Below, one piece after another: positions 1-6,381 of a stretch of 13,075 bases of DNA. Position numbers and translations under genes: made by a program. Source of the stretch: Clostridia bacterium. GTDB taxonomy: Bacteria > Bacillota_E > SLMV01 > PUMD01. Positions within the stretch are counted from its first letter, which is position 1. Each line of letters begins with the position of its first letter. The notes below the pieces were generated by a model. That model had not been told where the DNA came from. It saw only the letters and a program-made list of their open reading frames with translations, and did not search any database. The stretch is from the NCBI GenBank assembly GCA_007128555.1, contig SKXF01000336.1, forward strand, positions 1-13,075. The letters run 5' to 3'.

Positions 1-338
1 AAGAGGGCCATGACCAGGGCGCTCGTCGTCAGTCGCACAGTGGCAAGCGCTCTTTCTCCAATGTGCTCCAGGACGGGATGATTCGAGATGAACGACACTC
101 CGAAGTCACCCCTTAGGATCCCGCCCAGCCAGCGAAAATACTGTACGTGAATGGGATCATCAAGCCCCAACCGCCTGCGGATGGCTTCCAACTGCTGCGG
201 ATCCGGAATGTGCTCTTCACTGGCAAAGAAGGTTTCTGCCCCACCGGGAGCAATCTGGACGATCAGGAACAGAATCACGGATACCCCCAGCAGCAGGACC
301 GGTATAGAAACGAGTCGGTTGAAGAGGTATCGAGTCAT
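1..338 (-). CDS. ABC transporter permease, DppB/OppB family (N-terminal part only)
   Basis: This is the first 112 codons of an inner-membrane permease of a peptide/nickel-type (family 5) ABC importer; the 3' part lies beyond base 1. The protein begins MTRYLFNRLVSIPVLLLGVS, a positively charged start followed by one long membrane segment (about residues 9-29). After it comes the family's usual external stretch with P-G after the helix, RRRLGLDDPIHVQYFRWL (about residues 54-71) and then GDFGVSF. The ATG at 336-338 is preceded by AGGGAG (349-354) with a 10-base gap; a nearer upstream ATG is out of frame. It lies 76 bases downstream of the binding-protein gene on the same strand and is almost certainly its operon partner. 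A second permease and two ATPases are expected beyond the window. The transported substrate cannot be read from this part. Confidence 0.92.
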   Translation of the reverse strand, partial: MTRYLFNRLVSIPVLLLGVSVILFLIVQIAPGGAETFFASEEHIPDPQQLEAIRRRLGLDDPIHVQYFRWLGGILRGDFGVSFISNHPVLEHIGERALATVRLTTSALVMAL

Positions 339-370
339 GTGGGTTCATCTCCCTCTTGTTGGGATCGTAT

Positions 371-403
371 CAGGGGCGCAGATCTGCGCCCCTGAAGATC
401 TTC
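371..403. repeat. Perfect 24-bp palindrome plus adjoining 10-bp palindrome between binding protein and permease
   Basis: Bases 371-394 are a perfect inverted repeat: ten-base arms (CAGGGGCGCA and its complement) around GATC. In the minus-strand mRNA this forms a 10-bp GC-rich stem with a four-base loop. A second palindrome, GAAGATCTTC (394-403), abuts it. The pair sits between the stop codon of the binding protein (415-417) and the ribosome site of the permease. No T-run follows on the minus strand, so it is not a classic terminator. Known importer operons use intercistronic stem-loops to protect the upstream binding-protein message and keep it in excess over the permease. That role is inferred here. 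Confidence 0.75.
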
Positions 404-414
404 ACGACACTGGT

Positions 415-2112
415 CTACCTGGCCGGATCAAACCACGCTTCCCTGAAGTACTTGAGGCCATGCTCCGTTATTGGGTTGGCGGGAATGCCGTGTAAGTCTG
501 CTGTGAAGGCGTAGAATCGCACGGGATGGTACAGGTACAGGTCCGCAGCATCCTCTGTGACAAGCTGCTGGAACTCCCTGTAATACGCTGCGCGCTCCTC
601 TACGTCTGCCGTTCGCATCGCTGCCTCCAGGAGACTATCAACTTCAGGGTTGCTGTAGTAGTTCCGGGCACCTGTGCTGTGATACCTGCGGAAGAAGTTC
701 GGATGAGGATCTCCTGAACCACTCCAGGAGGCATAGTAGAAATCGAAGTCCGAATCATTGAGTCGGGAAATGCGAGTGGGAGCATCGGCCACGGTGATCT
801 GGAGCGATACCCCGATGGAACGGAGCTGTTCCTGCATCAGCTCGTGAAGACCGATATTGGCCTCGGAGGAGACGGCTTCCAGTTCCAAGACACTTCCATC
901 TCTGACCATCATGCCGTCATCGTTTGGCGAGAATCCGGCCTCTACGAGAAGCTCCCGTCCCCGCTCGACGTCACGTGGGTACCTGGTCACGTTCTCCTCG
1001 TAGGCCCACGAAACCTGACCGATCGGCCCGTGAGCCGGAGTCGCGAACCCGGCCTCCCAGACATCAACAATTTCCTGGCTGTCAATCGCATGCGAGAGAG
1101 CTCGGCGGACGAGGAGCTCATCGAGGGGTGGCCTGTTATGATTGATTGTCAGGGTACGGAAGGTGATGGAGTCTTCAGCTGCAATCGTCCCTATGTCGGG
1201 GTTGTCAATCAACCGTTGCCAGTAATCTGCGGGAGGGTAAAGAAGAACATCTACGTTCCCAAGCACCAGAGCCGTGATTCGCATGGTGGCTTCGGGAATA
1301 ATATCATACAGAACGCCATCCACGTAGGGTCTTCCGCCATGATATTCTTCGTGTGTCTCTAGGGTAATGCTCTCGTCCCGGCGCCACTCGACAAACTTGA
1401 ACGGCCCACTACCAACCGGCGCAGAGTTCATCACGGATTCATTAAGATCGGATTCGTCAGCCATGATGTGCTTGGGCGCGATTGGAACCCTCGGAGCGGC
1501 GAGCGAGGCCAAGAAGGGAGCAAACGGCTCCTCGAGCCGGAAAATCACGGTGTGATCATCCAGCGCCTCGACCGGTTTGACATCGAGGTCGTCAAACATC
1601 AGGGGATTGTCGGCATCGGTCAACTCGGCAAAGCCCACCAGGGATGCAAGGTCCGGGCGGATCGCCGATGATACGTTGGGGTTCAGGTGAGCGGCGAAAG
1701 TGAACACCACATCATCCGCGGTAACAGGTTGTCCATCGTGCCACCTGGCGTCCTCATCCAGGTAGAAAATGTAGGTCTTCCCATCGTCTTCGATGGCCCA
1801 GTCCCGGGCCAGCTGTGGAATAACTTCGAGGCCTGGACTCATGCAAACCAGCGAGTCGTAAATGTGATAGAACATCGAGAACTGCAGGTGACCGAGCCAT
1901 ACCAGGGGATTGAAGTGCACAATATCGCCATGTGCTCCCTTAATTATCGTGCCACCGTACTTGTCTGCCTCGTCGCCCGGCGGATCCACGGTCTCACCCG
2001 GATCCTCTGGATCTGGCTCCTCCTCGGCATCGGTTCCACAAGCGGCAAAAAGAAACAGACCCGCTACGAACAGAACTAACACCATGATTGACCAGTGCTT
2101 TCGTTTCAACAT
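415..2112 (-). CDS. ABC transporter substrate-binding lipoprotein, family 5 (peptide/nickel/opine type)
   Basis: This is the extracytoplasmic solute receptor for the importer encoded downstream, 565 residues from the chosen start and typical for SBP_bac_5. Residues 1-25 are a lipoprotein signal: K/R-rich start, hydrophobic core, then LFAAC with the lipidated Cys at 25. An acidic, proline-rich linker follows to about residue 54. The mature domain then shows the family signature: LARDWAIEDDGKTYIFYLDE, then ARWHDGQPVTADDVVFTF, and later GSGPFKF and VRRALSHAID. I start at the ATG at 2110-2112 because AGGGG precedes it by 9 bases. An in-frame ATG 14 codons upstream (2154) has no ribosome site, overlaps the promoter -10 box and would spoil the signal peptide. 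Family members bind oligopeptides, nickel chelates, sugars or small acids, so the ligand is unknown. The gene lies divergent to a GntR regulator that probably controls it. Confidence 0.93.
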   Translation of the reverse strand: MLKRKHWSIMVLVLFVAGLFLFAACGTDAEEEPDPEDPGETVDPPGDEADKYGGTIIKGAHGDIVHFNPLVWLGHLQFSMFYHIYDSLVCMSPGLEVIPQLARDWAIEDDGKTYIFYLDEDARWHDGQPVTADDVVFTFAAHLNPNVSSAIRPDLASLVGFAELTDADNPLMFDDLDVKPVEALDDHTVIFRLEEPFAPFLASLAAPRVPIAPKHIMADESDLNESVMNSAPVGSGPFKFVEWRRDESITLETHEEYHGGRPYVDGVLYDIIPEATMRITALVLGNVDVLLYPPADYWQRLIDNPDIGTIAAEDSITFRTLTINHNRPPLDELLVRRALSHAIDSQEIVDVWEAGFATPAHGPIGQVSWAYEENVTRYPRDVERGRELLVEAGFSPNDDGMMVRDGSVLELEAVSSEANIGLHELMQEQLRSIGVSLQITVADAPTRISRLNDSDFDFYYASWSGSGDPHPNFFRRYHSTGARNYYSNPEVDSLLEAAMRTADVEERAAYYREFQQLVTEDAADLYLYHPVRFYAFTADLHGIPANPITEHGLKYFREAWFDPAR

Positions 2113-2152
2113 TTGGCTTATCCCCTCTTTCTTAAAATCATATCTGCATGAC

Positions 2153-2181
2153 ATGTTACATTATCACTTACATGCGGTCAA
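2153..2181 (-). promoter_or_regulatory. Candidate promoter of the importer operon
   Basis: On the minus strand TTGACC (2176-2181) and TAACAT (2153-2158) are separated by 17 bases. They match the vegetative consensus at five and four of six positions. The implied start lies about 34 bases before the binding-protein ATG. A loose inverted repeat CATGT/ACATG (2152-2156 and 2170-2174) covers the -10 box and spacer, and the palindrome TGCATGCA (2182-2189) touches the -35 box. Both are places where a repressor could act. Confidence 0.5.
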
Positions 2182-2298
2182 TGCATGCAATCTTCCACGC
2201 TATCTAGCACAGGATGAGAGGAAGCGCTGTGTATTGCGGGAGGCTTTTCCTGCTTAGATCTCCCCGATCAAACCAATAGTCCCTGGACGACTCGTCTG

Positions 2299-2318
2299 CT
2301 GGTGGCTACTTACACCAG
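2299..2318. promoter_or_regulatory. Candidate operator in the divergent region (CTGGTG-N8-CACCAG)
   Basis: Six-base arms CTGGTG (2299-2304) and CACCAG (2313-2318) are exact reverse complements around 8 bases. FadR/FCD-type GntR repressors often bind palindromes with TGGT...ACCA half-sites. This repeat lies in the space shared by the importer promoter and the gntR promoter, so it is a reasonable operator candidate. Six-base arms can arise by chance, so support is modest. Confidence 0.35.
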
Positions 2319-2382
2319 GATTCTGTGCTAAAAAACGTGTTGTGCTCGATACAACGGATCGATGAGAACTCATTCGTCATGC

Positions 2383-2413
2383 TTGACAACTCTTACTGGC
2401 GAGGGGTTATGCT
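2383..2413 (+). promoter_or_regulatory. Candidate promoter of the GntR regulator gene, with overlapping inverted repeat
   Basis: A perfect TTGACA -35 box (2383-2388) is followed by TATGCT (2408-2413) with a 19-base spacer, which is longer than ideal. The -10 box is also the left arm of an inverted repeat, TATGCT (2408-2413) with AGCATA (2424-2429). A protein bound there would cover the start of transcription, which would fit autoregulation. The start codon is 62 bases further on. Confidence 0.45.
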
Positions 2414-2474
2414 CAGTATGGTTAGCATAGGAGCACTCGAACCAATAACTCGGCTCCAGGAAAGGGTAACACTT

Positions 2475-3140
2475 ATGAGCAAGGCTGATTTGGTGTATAA
2501 ACGACTTCGGTCGGCAATTATCCGACACCGCCTGGCACCTGGAACCCGACTGCCGGCCCCCAGGATTGCCCAAGCCCTCAATGTAAGCAGAACTCCGGTA
2601 AACCAGGCCCTGGAGAGACTGTCCAGTGAAGGTCTAGTGGAGCTTGAAAGACATACGGGAGCAAGGGTTGTAAATCCGACAACAAAAGATGTCAGGGAAA
2701 TTTTCGTGGTACGTAGGAACCTCGAAGGACTGACTGCAGAACTGGCTGCCAAACACATCACCCCAGAACAACTGGAGATGATGAAAAGACACATTGAAGA
2801 GGAGCAGAGGGCATTTGAACGTAGAGATACCGAACAGCTTCTGCTCTCCGCCGGCCGGTTTCACAGGGTGATCGCCGAGGCCAGTGATAATCATCTTCTG
2901 ATGAACATTGTCAGACGCCTGATAGACCAGAGCCACGCCTGCCTGGTCCTGTATGAGTTGGTAGCCGAGCCCCCGCAATCGCCCCCGGAACACAGGCGGA
3001 TTGTAGAGGCTCTGCAGGTCGGGCCCCAATCAGCCCGGGAGGCAATGGAATCGCACATTGAGTCCACATTATCCTTGCTTGATATGGACATGTACAGGCT
3101 GGTCAGCACCAACCTCACCGATGCATTGCAATCTATGTAG
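2475..3140 (+). CDS. GntR-family transcriptional regulator, FadR subfamily (FCD domain)
   Basis: This is a 221-residue DNA-binding regulator. Residues 6-68 form the GntR winged helix: VYKRLRSAIIRHRLAPGTRL, then LNVSRTPVNQALERLSSEGL and a wing with TGARV. Residues 75-205 are an all-helical FCD ligand domain with RRNLEGLTAELAA, RFHRVIAEASDNHLL, EHRRIVEAL and SHIESTL. Three of the usual metal ligands are visible as H130, H173 and H194, but the Asp four residues before the first His is Ala126. The recognition helix has PVNQAL where PVREAL is usual. The ATG at 2475 is chosen because AGGAAAGGG lies 8 bases upstream; an in-frame GTG at 2325 has no ribosome site and adds 50 residues of no family character. 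FCD regulators typically respond to small carboxylic acids. Divergence from the importer operon suggests it is the local repressor (inference). Confidence 0.93.
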   Translation: MSKADLVYKRLRSAIIRHRLAPGTRLPAPRIAQALNVSRTPVNQALERLSSEGLVELERHTGARVVNPTTKDVREIFVVRRNLEGLTAELAAKHITPEQLEMMKRHIEEEQRAFERRDTEQLLLSAGRFHRVIAEASDNHLLMNIVRRLIDQSHACLVLYELVAEPPQSPPEHRRIVEALQVGPQSAREAMESHIESTLSLLDMDMYRLVSTNLTDALQSM

Positions 3141-3531
3141 TCCAGCGCGAAGACATTGAAGATCTAGTGGGCACCAACGATCAAGCGCTGGTCAACTGGC
3201 CACCTTGATCTGGCGCATATTCAGCGAATGGGCTGATGGGGCCAAATCAATTAGGGCATTTCCAGTATGCGTCTAGCTTTTTTGCTCGTCTTCCTTTACC
3301 ATAAAGAGGGGAGGCGGAAGTTCCCACGCAACCTCAAAATCCCCCGCAGAGTGATGCTTCTTTTGGGGGTGAAACCCGAGATCTACCTGCGAGATCCGCC
3401 CAGATGACGATACCTAAAATTGGATACCGAGGAAATGATTTTTGGAATAGCTCCCACCTGCTGAACATGCGATCTGGGGGACCATGTGCCCCAATTTCGC
3501 AGGTTCTCCCTGAAGTGGGCGTCCCAGGGGA
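3141..3531. other. Intergenic region between convergent gntR and larA-like genes; no gene seen
   Basis: I find no believable reading frame here. The region holds a possible branched structure: outer arms CGCATA (3214-3219) and TATGCG (3266-3271) enclosing a TCAGC/GCTGA hairpin (3221-3225 and 3232-3236), followed by a six-T run (3278-3283). It also holds a C5/G5 stem-loop (listed separately) and a TGGGG/CCCCA repeat near 3476-3493. Convergent genes need terminators on both strands here, but only the minus-strand candidate is moderately good. Confidence 0.6.
3335..3369 (-). terminator. Possible terminator of the larA-like gene
   Basis: Read on the minus strand, CCCCC (3365-3369) pairs with GGGGG (3341-3345). 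Inside it a further GCA/TGC pair closes a TCACTC loop, with seven unpaired bases on one side. ATTTTG follows directly. The T-run is short, the stem is bulged, and the site is about 160 bases beyond the stop codon of the gene at 3532, so this is a weak call. Confidence 0.3.
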
Positions 3532-4818
3532 TCACCCTTTGATCGGCCGCGATCCTCGAATACCAGATATCACTGGAAGGGTGTCGGAGCCAGAAGGCAT
3601 CACGATGGCCTCTTGGGCTTCGGACACGAGATCCTGGACGCCCCTGCCATCCATTTTCTCCATACCCACATGAACACACTGATCATGGCTCAGGTCAGTC
3701 AGGGTCACCAGGCGAAGTCCGCGCCGGTTCTTCAAGTGTCCTATCTCCAGGGCCATGTAGCCAATGATTTCAAAATTGCGACGCAACTCGCGATCAATCT
3801 CCCCTTCATCCTGAAGAGCACCAAACCAGAATTCGTGAGATGCTGGACCGATCCCTTCGGAACACTCAGCGACCAGGATGATGGTGCCACCATCATTGAC
3901 GGCTCGTTCAGAGTGACTCAGTGCCTTGGTCGCCTGGTAGAAACTGATATCCCGTGGAAATCCGCCCGCACTGACCAGCACAAGATCACTCTGGCGGGAC
4001 AGAGGCACGCCGTAGAGCTGCTGTACCTGTCGACATACTGCCCGGTGCGCCATCAGGGGATCTCCAGCACATGCACCGACGATTCTACCGTCTGGAGCAC
4101 AGACGGTATTGAGGAGAAAATCGGGCCGCACAAGCTGGCATGCCTCCAGCATATCCTCATGGACCGGATTGCCATCCGCAATACCCGCCCGAGCCCGTGG
4201 GTTCATGCCCTCACCGGGAGGATCATTCAGTACCAGCTGGTGGTTAGCCCTGATGCTCTCAGCGGCACAGATCCCCGGCAACACTGACTTGGGACCGCCC
4301 CCGAATCCGGCAAAACTGTGGTATGCCGCCGCGCCCGTTAGAATCAGAAGATCACTCTCGATGGCTGCGCGGTTCACGATGACCGGAGTGCCCCGGGTTG
4401 TCTCTCCGACCGCAAGCAGGTTGTCCGGGGATCTAGCATCGTGCTGAAGAACGCGCACCCGGCGCCTCGATTGCACACCAAGAATCTCGTCGATCTCCTC
4501 AGCACGCATTGCGCGGTGCTGTCCCAGGGCAAACAGGACCGTGACCTCAAGGTCGGGAAGTTGCCTCAGAAGATGGGGCATGAATACCTGGGCACCGGTT
4601 CTCCGGGTGATGTCTGATACGACAATAACAGCCTTCGTCGCGCCCTTCTGCTCCACTAGCGAACGTAGCGGCGCTGTGCCCATTGGAGCCTGCAGAGCGC
4701 GAGCAATGATCTCATCTTCGGTCTCCTGGACCGACGTCTCCTTGTGCAGCGTTCTGATGGGAGTACCCCCGGTGTTGGCAGTGAATACGCCCTTTCCATA
4801 CGGTAGACGGACGGACAT
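3532..4818 (-). CDS. larA: LarA-family nickel-pincer-dependent 2-hydroxyacid racemase/epimerase
   Basis: The 428-residue length matches LarA. These enzymes invert the carbon bearing the hydroxyl of lactate, malate, phenyllactate or aldonic acids, using a nickel-pincer nucleotide (NPN) bound covalently to lysine. Landmarks equivalent to L. plantarum LarA are all present: SDITR (D69, R72), GQHR (H101), then YHSFAGFGGGPKSVLPG with H167 and K177, NHQ with H193, and FYQATK with Q295 and K298. The spacings H167-K177 (10) and K177-H193 (16) equal H174-K184-H200 of LarA. The ATG at 4816-4818 has AGGAGG (4826-4831) seven bases upstream. No larB, larC or larE (NPN synthesis) genes are nearby. It is transcribed divergently from the racemase-fold gene at 5107. 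Family assignment is secure, but the substrate is not, because the family is functionally diverse; the symbol denotes family only. Confidence 0.93.
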   Translation of the reverse strand: MSVRLPYGKGVFTANTGGTPIRTLHKETSVQETEDEIIARALQAPMGTAPLRSLVEQKGATKAVIVVSDITRRTGAQVFMPHLLRQLPDLEVTVLFALGQHRAMRAEEIDEILGVQSRRRVRVLQHDARSPDNLLAVGETTRGTPVIVNRAAIESDLLILTGAAAYHSFAGFGGGPKSVLPGICAAESIRANHQLVLNDPPGEGMNPRARAGIADGNPVHEDMLEACQLVRPDFLLNTVCAPDGRIVGACAGDPLMAHRAVCRQVQQLYGVPLSRQSDLVLVSAGGFPRDISFYQATKALSHSERAVNDGGTIILVAECSEGIGPASHEFWFGALQDEGEIDRELRRNFEIIGYMALEIGHLKNRRGLRLVTLTDLSHDQCVHVGMEKMDGRGVQDLVSEAQEAIVMPSGSDTLPVISGIRGSRPIKG

Positions 4819-4830
4819 AGATTGACCTCC

Positions 4831-4947
4831 TCAGTAGATGTCACAGAGGATGCCCTGAATGGCGAGCATCCCCGGCGGGTCGCAAAGAGACGCCACCTCG
4901 TGACAGCAGTATAGCACAGTCAACAAGGTTTTCGATGCGATGAACAT
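4831..4947 (-). CDS. Possible 38-residue leader reading frame coupled to the larA-like gene
   Basis: An ATG at 4945-4947 is preceded on the minus strand by AAAGGAGGAGG, a near-perfect ribosome site four or fewer bases away. The frame begins MFIASKTLLTVLYCCHE, contains four cysteines (residues 14, 15, 22 and 35) and stops with TGA at 4831-4833. That stop is directly followed by the GGAGG of the larA-like gene, so terminating ribosomes would sit on the next initiation site. The peptide resembles no family I know. The SD-to-ATG gap is short and the frame is short enough to be chance. An alternative promoter at 4908-4916 would start transcription inside it, which argues against translation from that message. 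Confidence 0.35.
   Translation of the reverse strand: MFIASKTLLTVLYCCHEVASLCDPPGMLAIQGILCDIY
4908..4916 (-). promoter_or_regulatory. Candidate extended -10 promoter of the larA-like gene
   Basis: On the minus strand TGC-TATACT (4914-4916 and 4908-4913) fits the extended -10 pattern TGnTATAAT. No good -35 box lies 16-18 bases upstream, which extended -10 promoters can tolerate. The implied leader is roughly 80 bases. A second TATACT on the same strand (5003-5008) could serve a longer transcript that includes the small leader frame. Confidence 0.4.
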
Positions 4948-5046
4948 GCCTCCTCCTTTGTGCATGCTTCATCGGATACCCGGGCTGGCATAAGGGAGCC
5001 CTAGTATATGGAAGGCATGTGTGTAAGATCACTGGGACAACAACAT

Positions 5047-5061
5047 AGTGAGTGAGTGAGT
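5047..5061 (+). repeat. AGTG tetranucleotide tandem repeat upstream of the racemase-fold gene
   Basis: Bases 5047-5061 are AGTG repeated 3.75 times, 46 bases before the chosen ATG. Simple four-base repeats can slip, but with under four copies it is probably of no consequence. It also creates an in-frame GTG (5056) that extends the downstream gene on paper; that start has no ribosome site. Confidence 0.6.
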
Positions 5062-5106
5062 TTCCTCGCACGGATCTTCATGTATGATTATCTCTGGAGG
5101 TGCACA

Positions 5107-5862
5107 ATGACAAATGGTTCGAAAATAGCAATCGTGGTTCCTTTGAAAGGCATGACGGCCCAAAGCTTTGAACCCCGACGGAAGTTCCTCCTGGACCTTG
5201 CCGCACCGGGAACCGACATCGGCGTCTACTTTGTTCCGGACAGTCCCCGGGACATTGAATCACGTTTTGACAAGGCACTGGTCGCGCCCCTGGTATCTCG
5301 CGCCTGTATTAGCGCCGAGCGCGACGGCTACCAGGGCGTCATGCTGTGGGGGGGTGTCGATCCAGCAGTGCCCGTAGCCCGTGAAACCGTACAGATCCCG
5401 GTGGTGGGACCCTTCGAAGCATCACTGGCCTATGCGAATCTGCTGGCTGCATCCTTTTCAGTGTTGATGCCGGTTGGCTACCGCTACTTCATCAACGATG
5501 ACACCATCCGCGAGCACGGGCTGGAGGCGCGGTGTCGGTCCCTGCGCGGCATCGAAATGGAACCGGAGGAGACCGGCGACCATCCTGACGTCTCCATGGA
5601 AAGGCTCTATGAACAGGGCACGCTGGCGCGAGATGTGGACGGCGCCCACGCCCTCGTCTGGGGCTGCCTGACACTGTGGGACCGGATACACGAACTCGGC
5701 CCCCGCCTCGGAATACCCGTCATAAACCCGGCCATGGCCGCCATGTTCATGTTGGATTCGCTGATCAGGATGGGACAAACCTTCAGCCACAGAACCTATC
5801 CGAGGATCAGTGAAGCTGACAGGGAACTCGCCTTCGACTTCTACCGAACCCGGGGAGAGTAG
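5107..5862 (+). CDS. Aspartate/glutamate/hydantoin racemase-fold enzyme with a single catalytic cysteine
   Basis: This 251-residue protein has the two-domain Asp/Glu racemase fold. The signature half-sites are GGVDPAVPVARE (82-93) followed by IPVVGPFEASLAYAN (97-111), and later VWGCLTL (184-190), then IPVINPAMA (203-211). In hydantoin racemases the first half-site reads C-F-x-D-P with a catalytic Cys. Aligning D85-P86 and A91-R92-E93 puts Gly82 at that place, while the second cysteine survives as C187. The 105-residue gap equals that between the two cysteines of Sinorhizobium hydantoin racemase (as I recall, 76 and 181). A Gly/Cys pair in place of Cys/Cys is the hallmark of arylmalonate decarboxylase, which protonates one face only. 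It may therefore be a decarboxylase or isomerase rather than a racemase (inference). GGAGG (5096-5100) lies 6 bases before the ATG at 5107 and decides the start. Confidence 0.88.
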   Translation: MTNGSKIAIVVPLKGMTAQSFEPRRKFLLDLAAPGTDIGVYFVPDSPRDIESRFDKALVAPLVSRACISAERDGYQGVMLWGGVDPAVPVARETVQIPVVGPFEASLAYANLLAASFSVLMPVGYRYFINDDTIREHGLEARCRSLRGIEMEPEETGDHPDVSMERLYEQGTLARDVDGAHALVWGCLTLWDRIHELGPRLGIPVINPAMAAMFMLDSLIRMGQTFSHRTYPRISEADRELAFDFYRTRGE

Positions 5863-6381
5863 CCCCACGACCACGACGTCAGAGCAACGGCAATCACGGG
5901 GATGGGGCACGGCGTCGTGCTTCATCCCCGGACAGGTCGATCATCCAGGTCGCACAACATCGAAGTGGAGCCAGCACTGATGAACAACGCGAAAACCATT
6001 CAGGCAAAGCGGCGCAGGGATTCATCGGGTCTGGCGATTTCCAGAGAGATGACCACCAGAGACGCCCACGGTGCAATGCGAGCGCCTCATTGCCTCGGGA
6101 GAGGAGCCCCATCCTGGAGCTCGACGCAATCAGCTGCTCTGCCACGTCCGCCAAAACCATCCTTCGAATGCACCACGTCAGGGAGATGGCACGTCCCCCT
6201 GCATCACGTGATCATGTCTCGTTGAGGGCACCTCGCAGGACAGCGATTGCACCCGATCACGTCAACAAGGCAGGGGCTCAGCCCGATCCGTAGAACACAA
6301 TACAGTGCAAGTAGGAGACGGGTACCAGGCACTGTCATACGGACTCCTGGCACTCGGTCACAGGTTGAAAGAGGTGTAGAC
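5863..6381. other. Intergenic region between racemase-fold gene and MscS; no gene seen
   Basis: Short frames exist on both strands (for example 5902-6225 plus and 5894-6160 minus). None has a convincing ribosome site, family resemblance or sensible composition. A GGGC-TCA-GCCC inverted repeat lies near 6275-6285. Nearly repeated CCAGGCACT and CCTGGCACT motifs lie near 6325-6355, shortly before the MscS gene. The length leaves room for a decayed gene, but I cannot name one. Confidence 0.6.

Noticed and set aside
2325..2474. 50-codon N-terminal extension of the GntR regulator from an in-frame GTG
   Set aside because: It has no ribosome site and no family-like sequence. It contains the TTGACA promoter, and the ATG at 2475 has AGGAAAGGG at good spacing.
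3613..4447. Long plus-strand frames inside the larA-like gene, and similar long frames opposite the DUF2088 gene (11709-12902)
   Set aside because: They are antisense shadows of strongly supported genes with intact catalytic motifs.
5047..5061. AGTG tandem repeat as a phase-variation switch
   Set aside because: It has under four copies and lies outside the supported coding region, too short to expect frequent slippage.
5083..5088. TATGAT as a -10 box, and GTATGA as a NikR half-site, before the racemase-fold gene
   Set aside because: A start there would fall within the ribosome site, no -35 box is present, and no TCATAC partner lies at NikR spacing.
5894..6160. 88-codon minus-strand frame in the gap before MscS, considered as a decayed gene
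   Set aside because: I compared all three minus frames with arginase-like and other enzyme patterns. Scattered resemblances needed frame changes and were not convincing.
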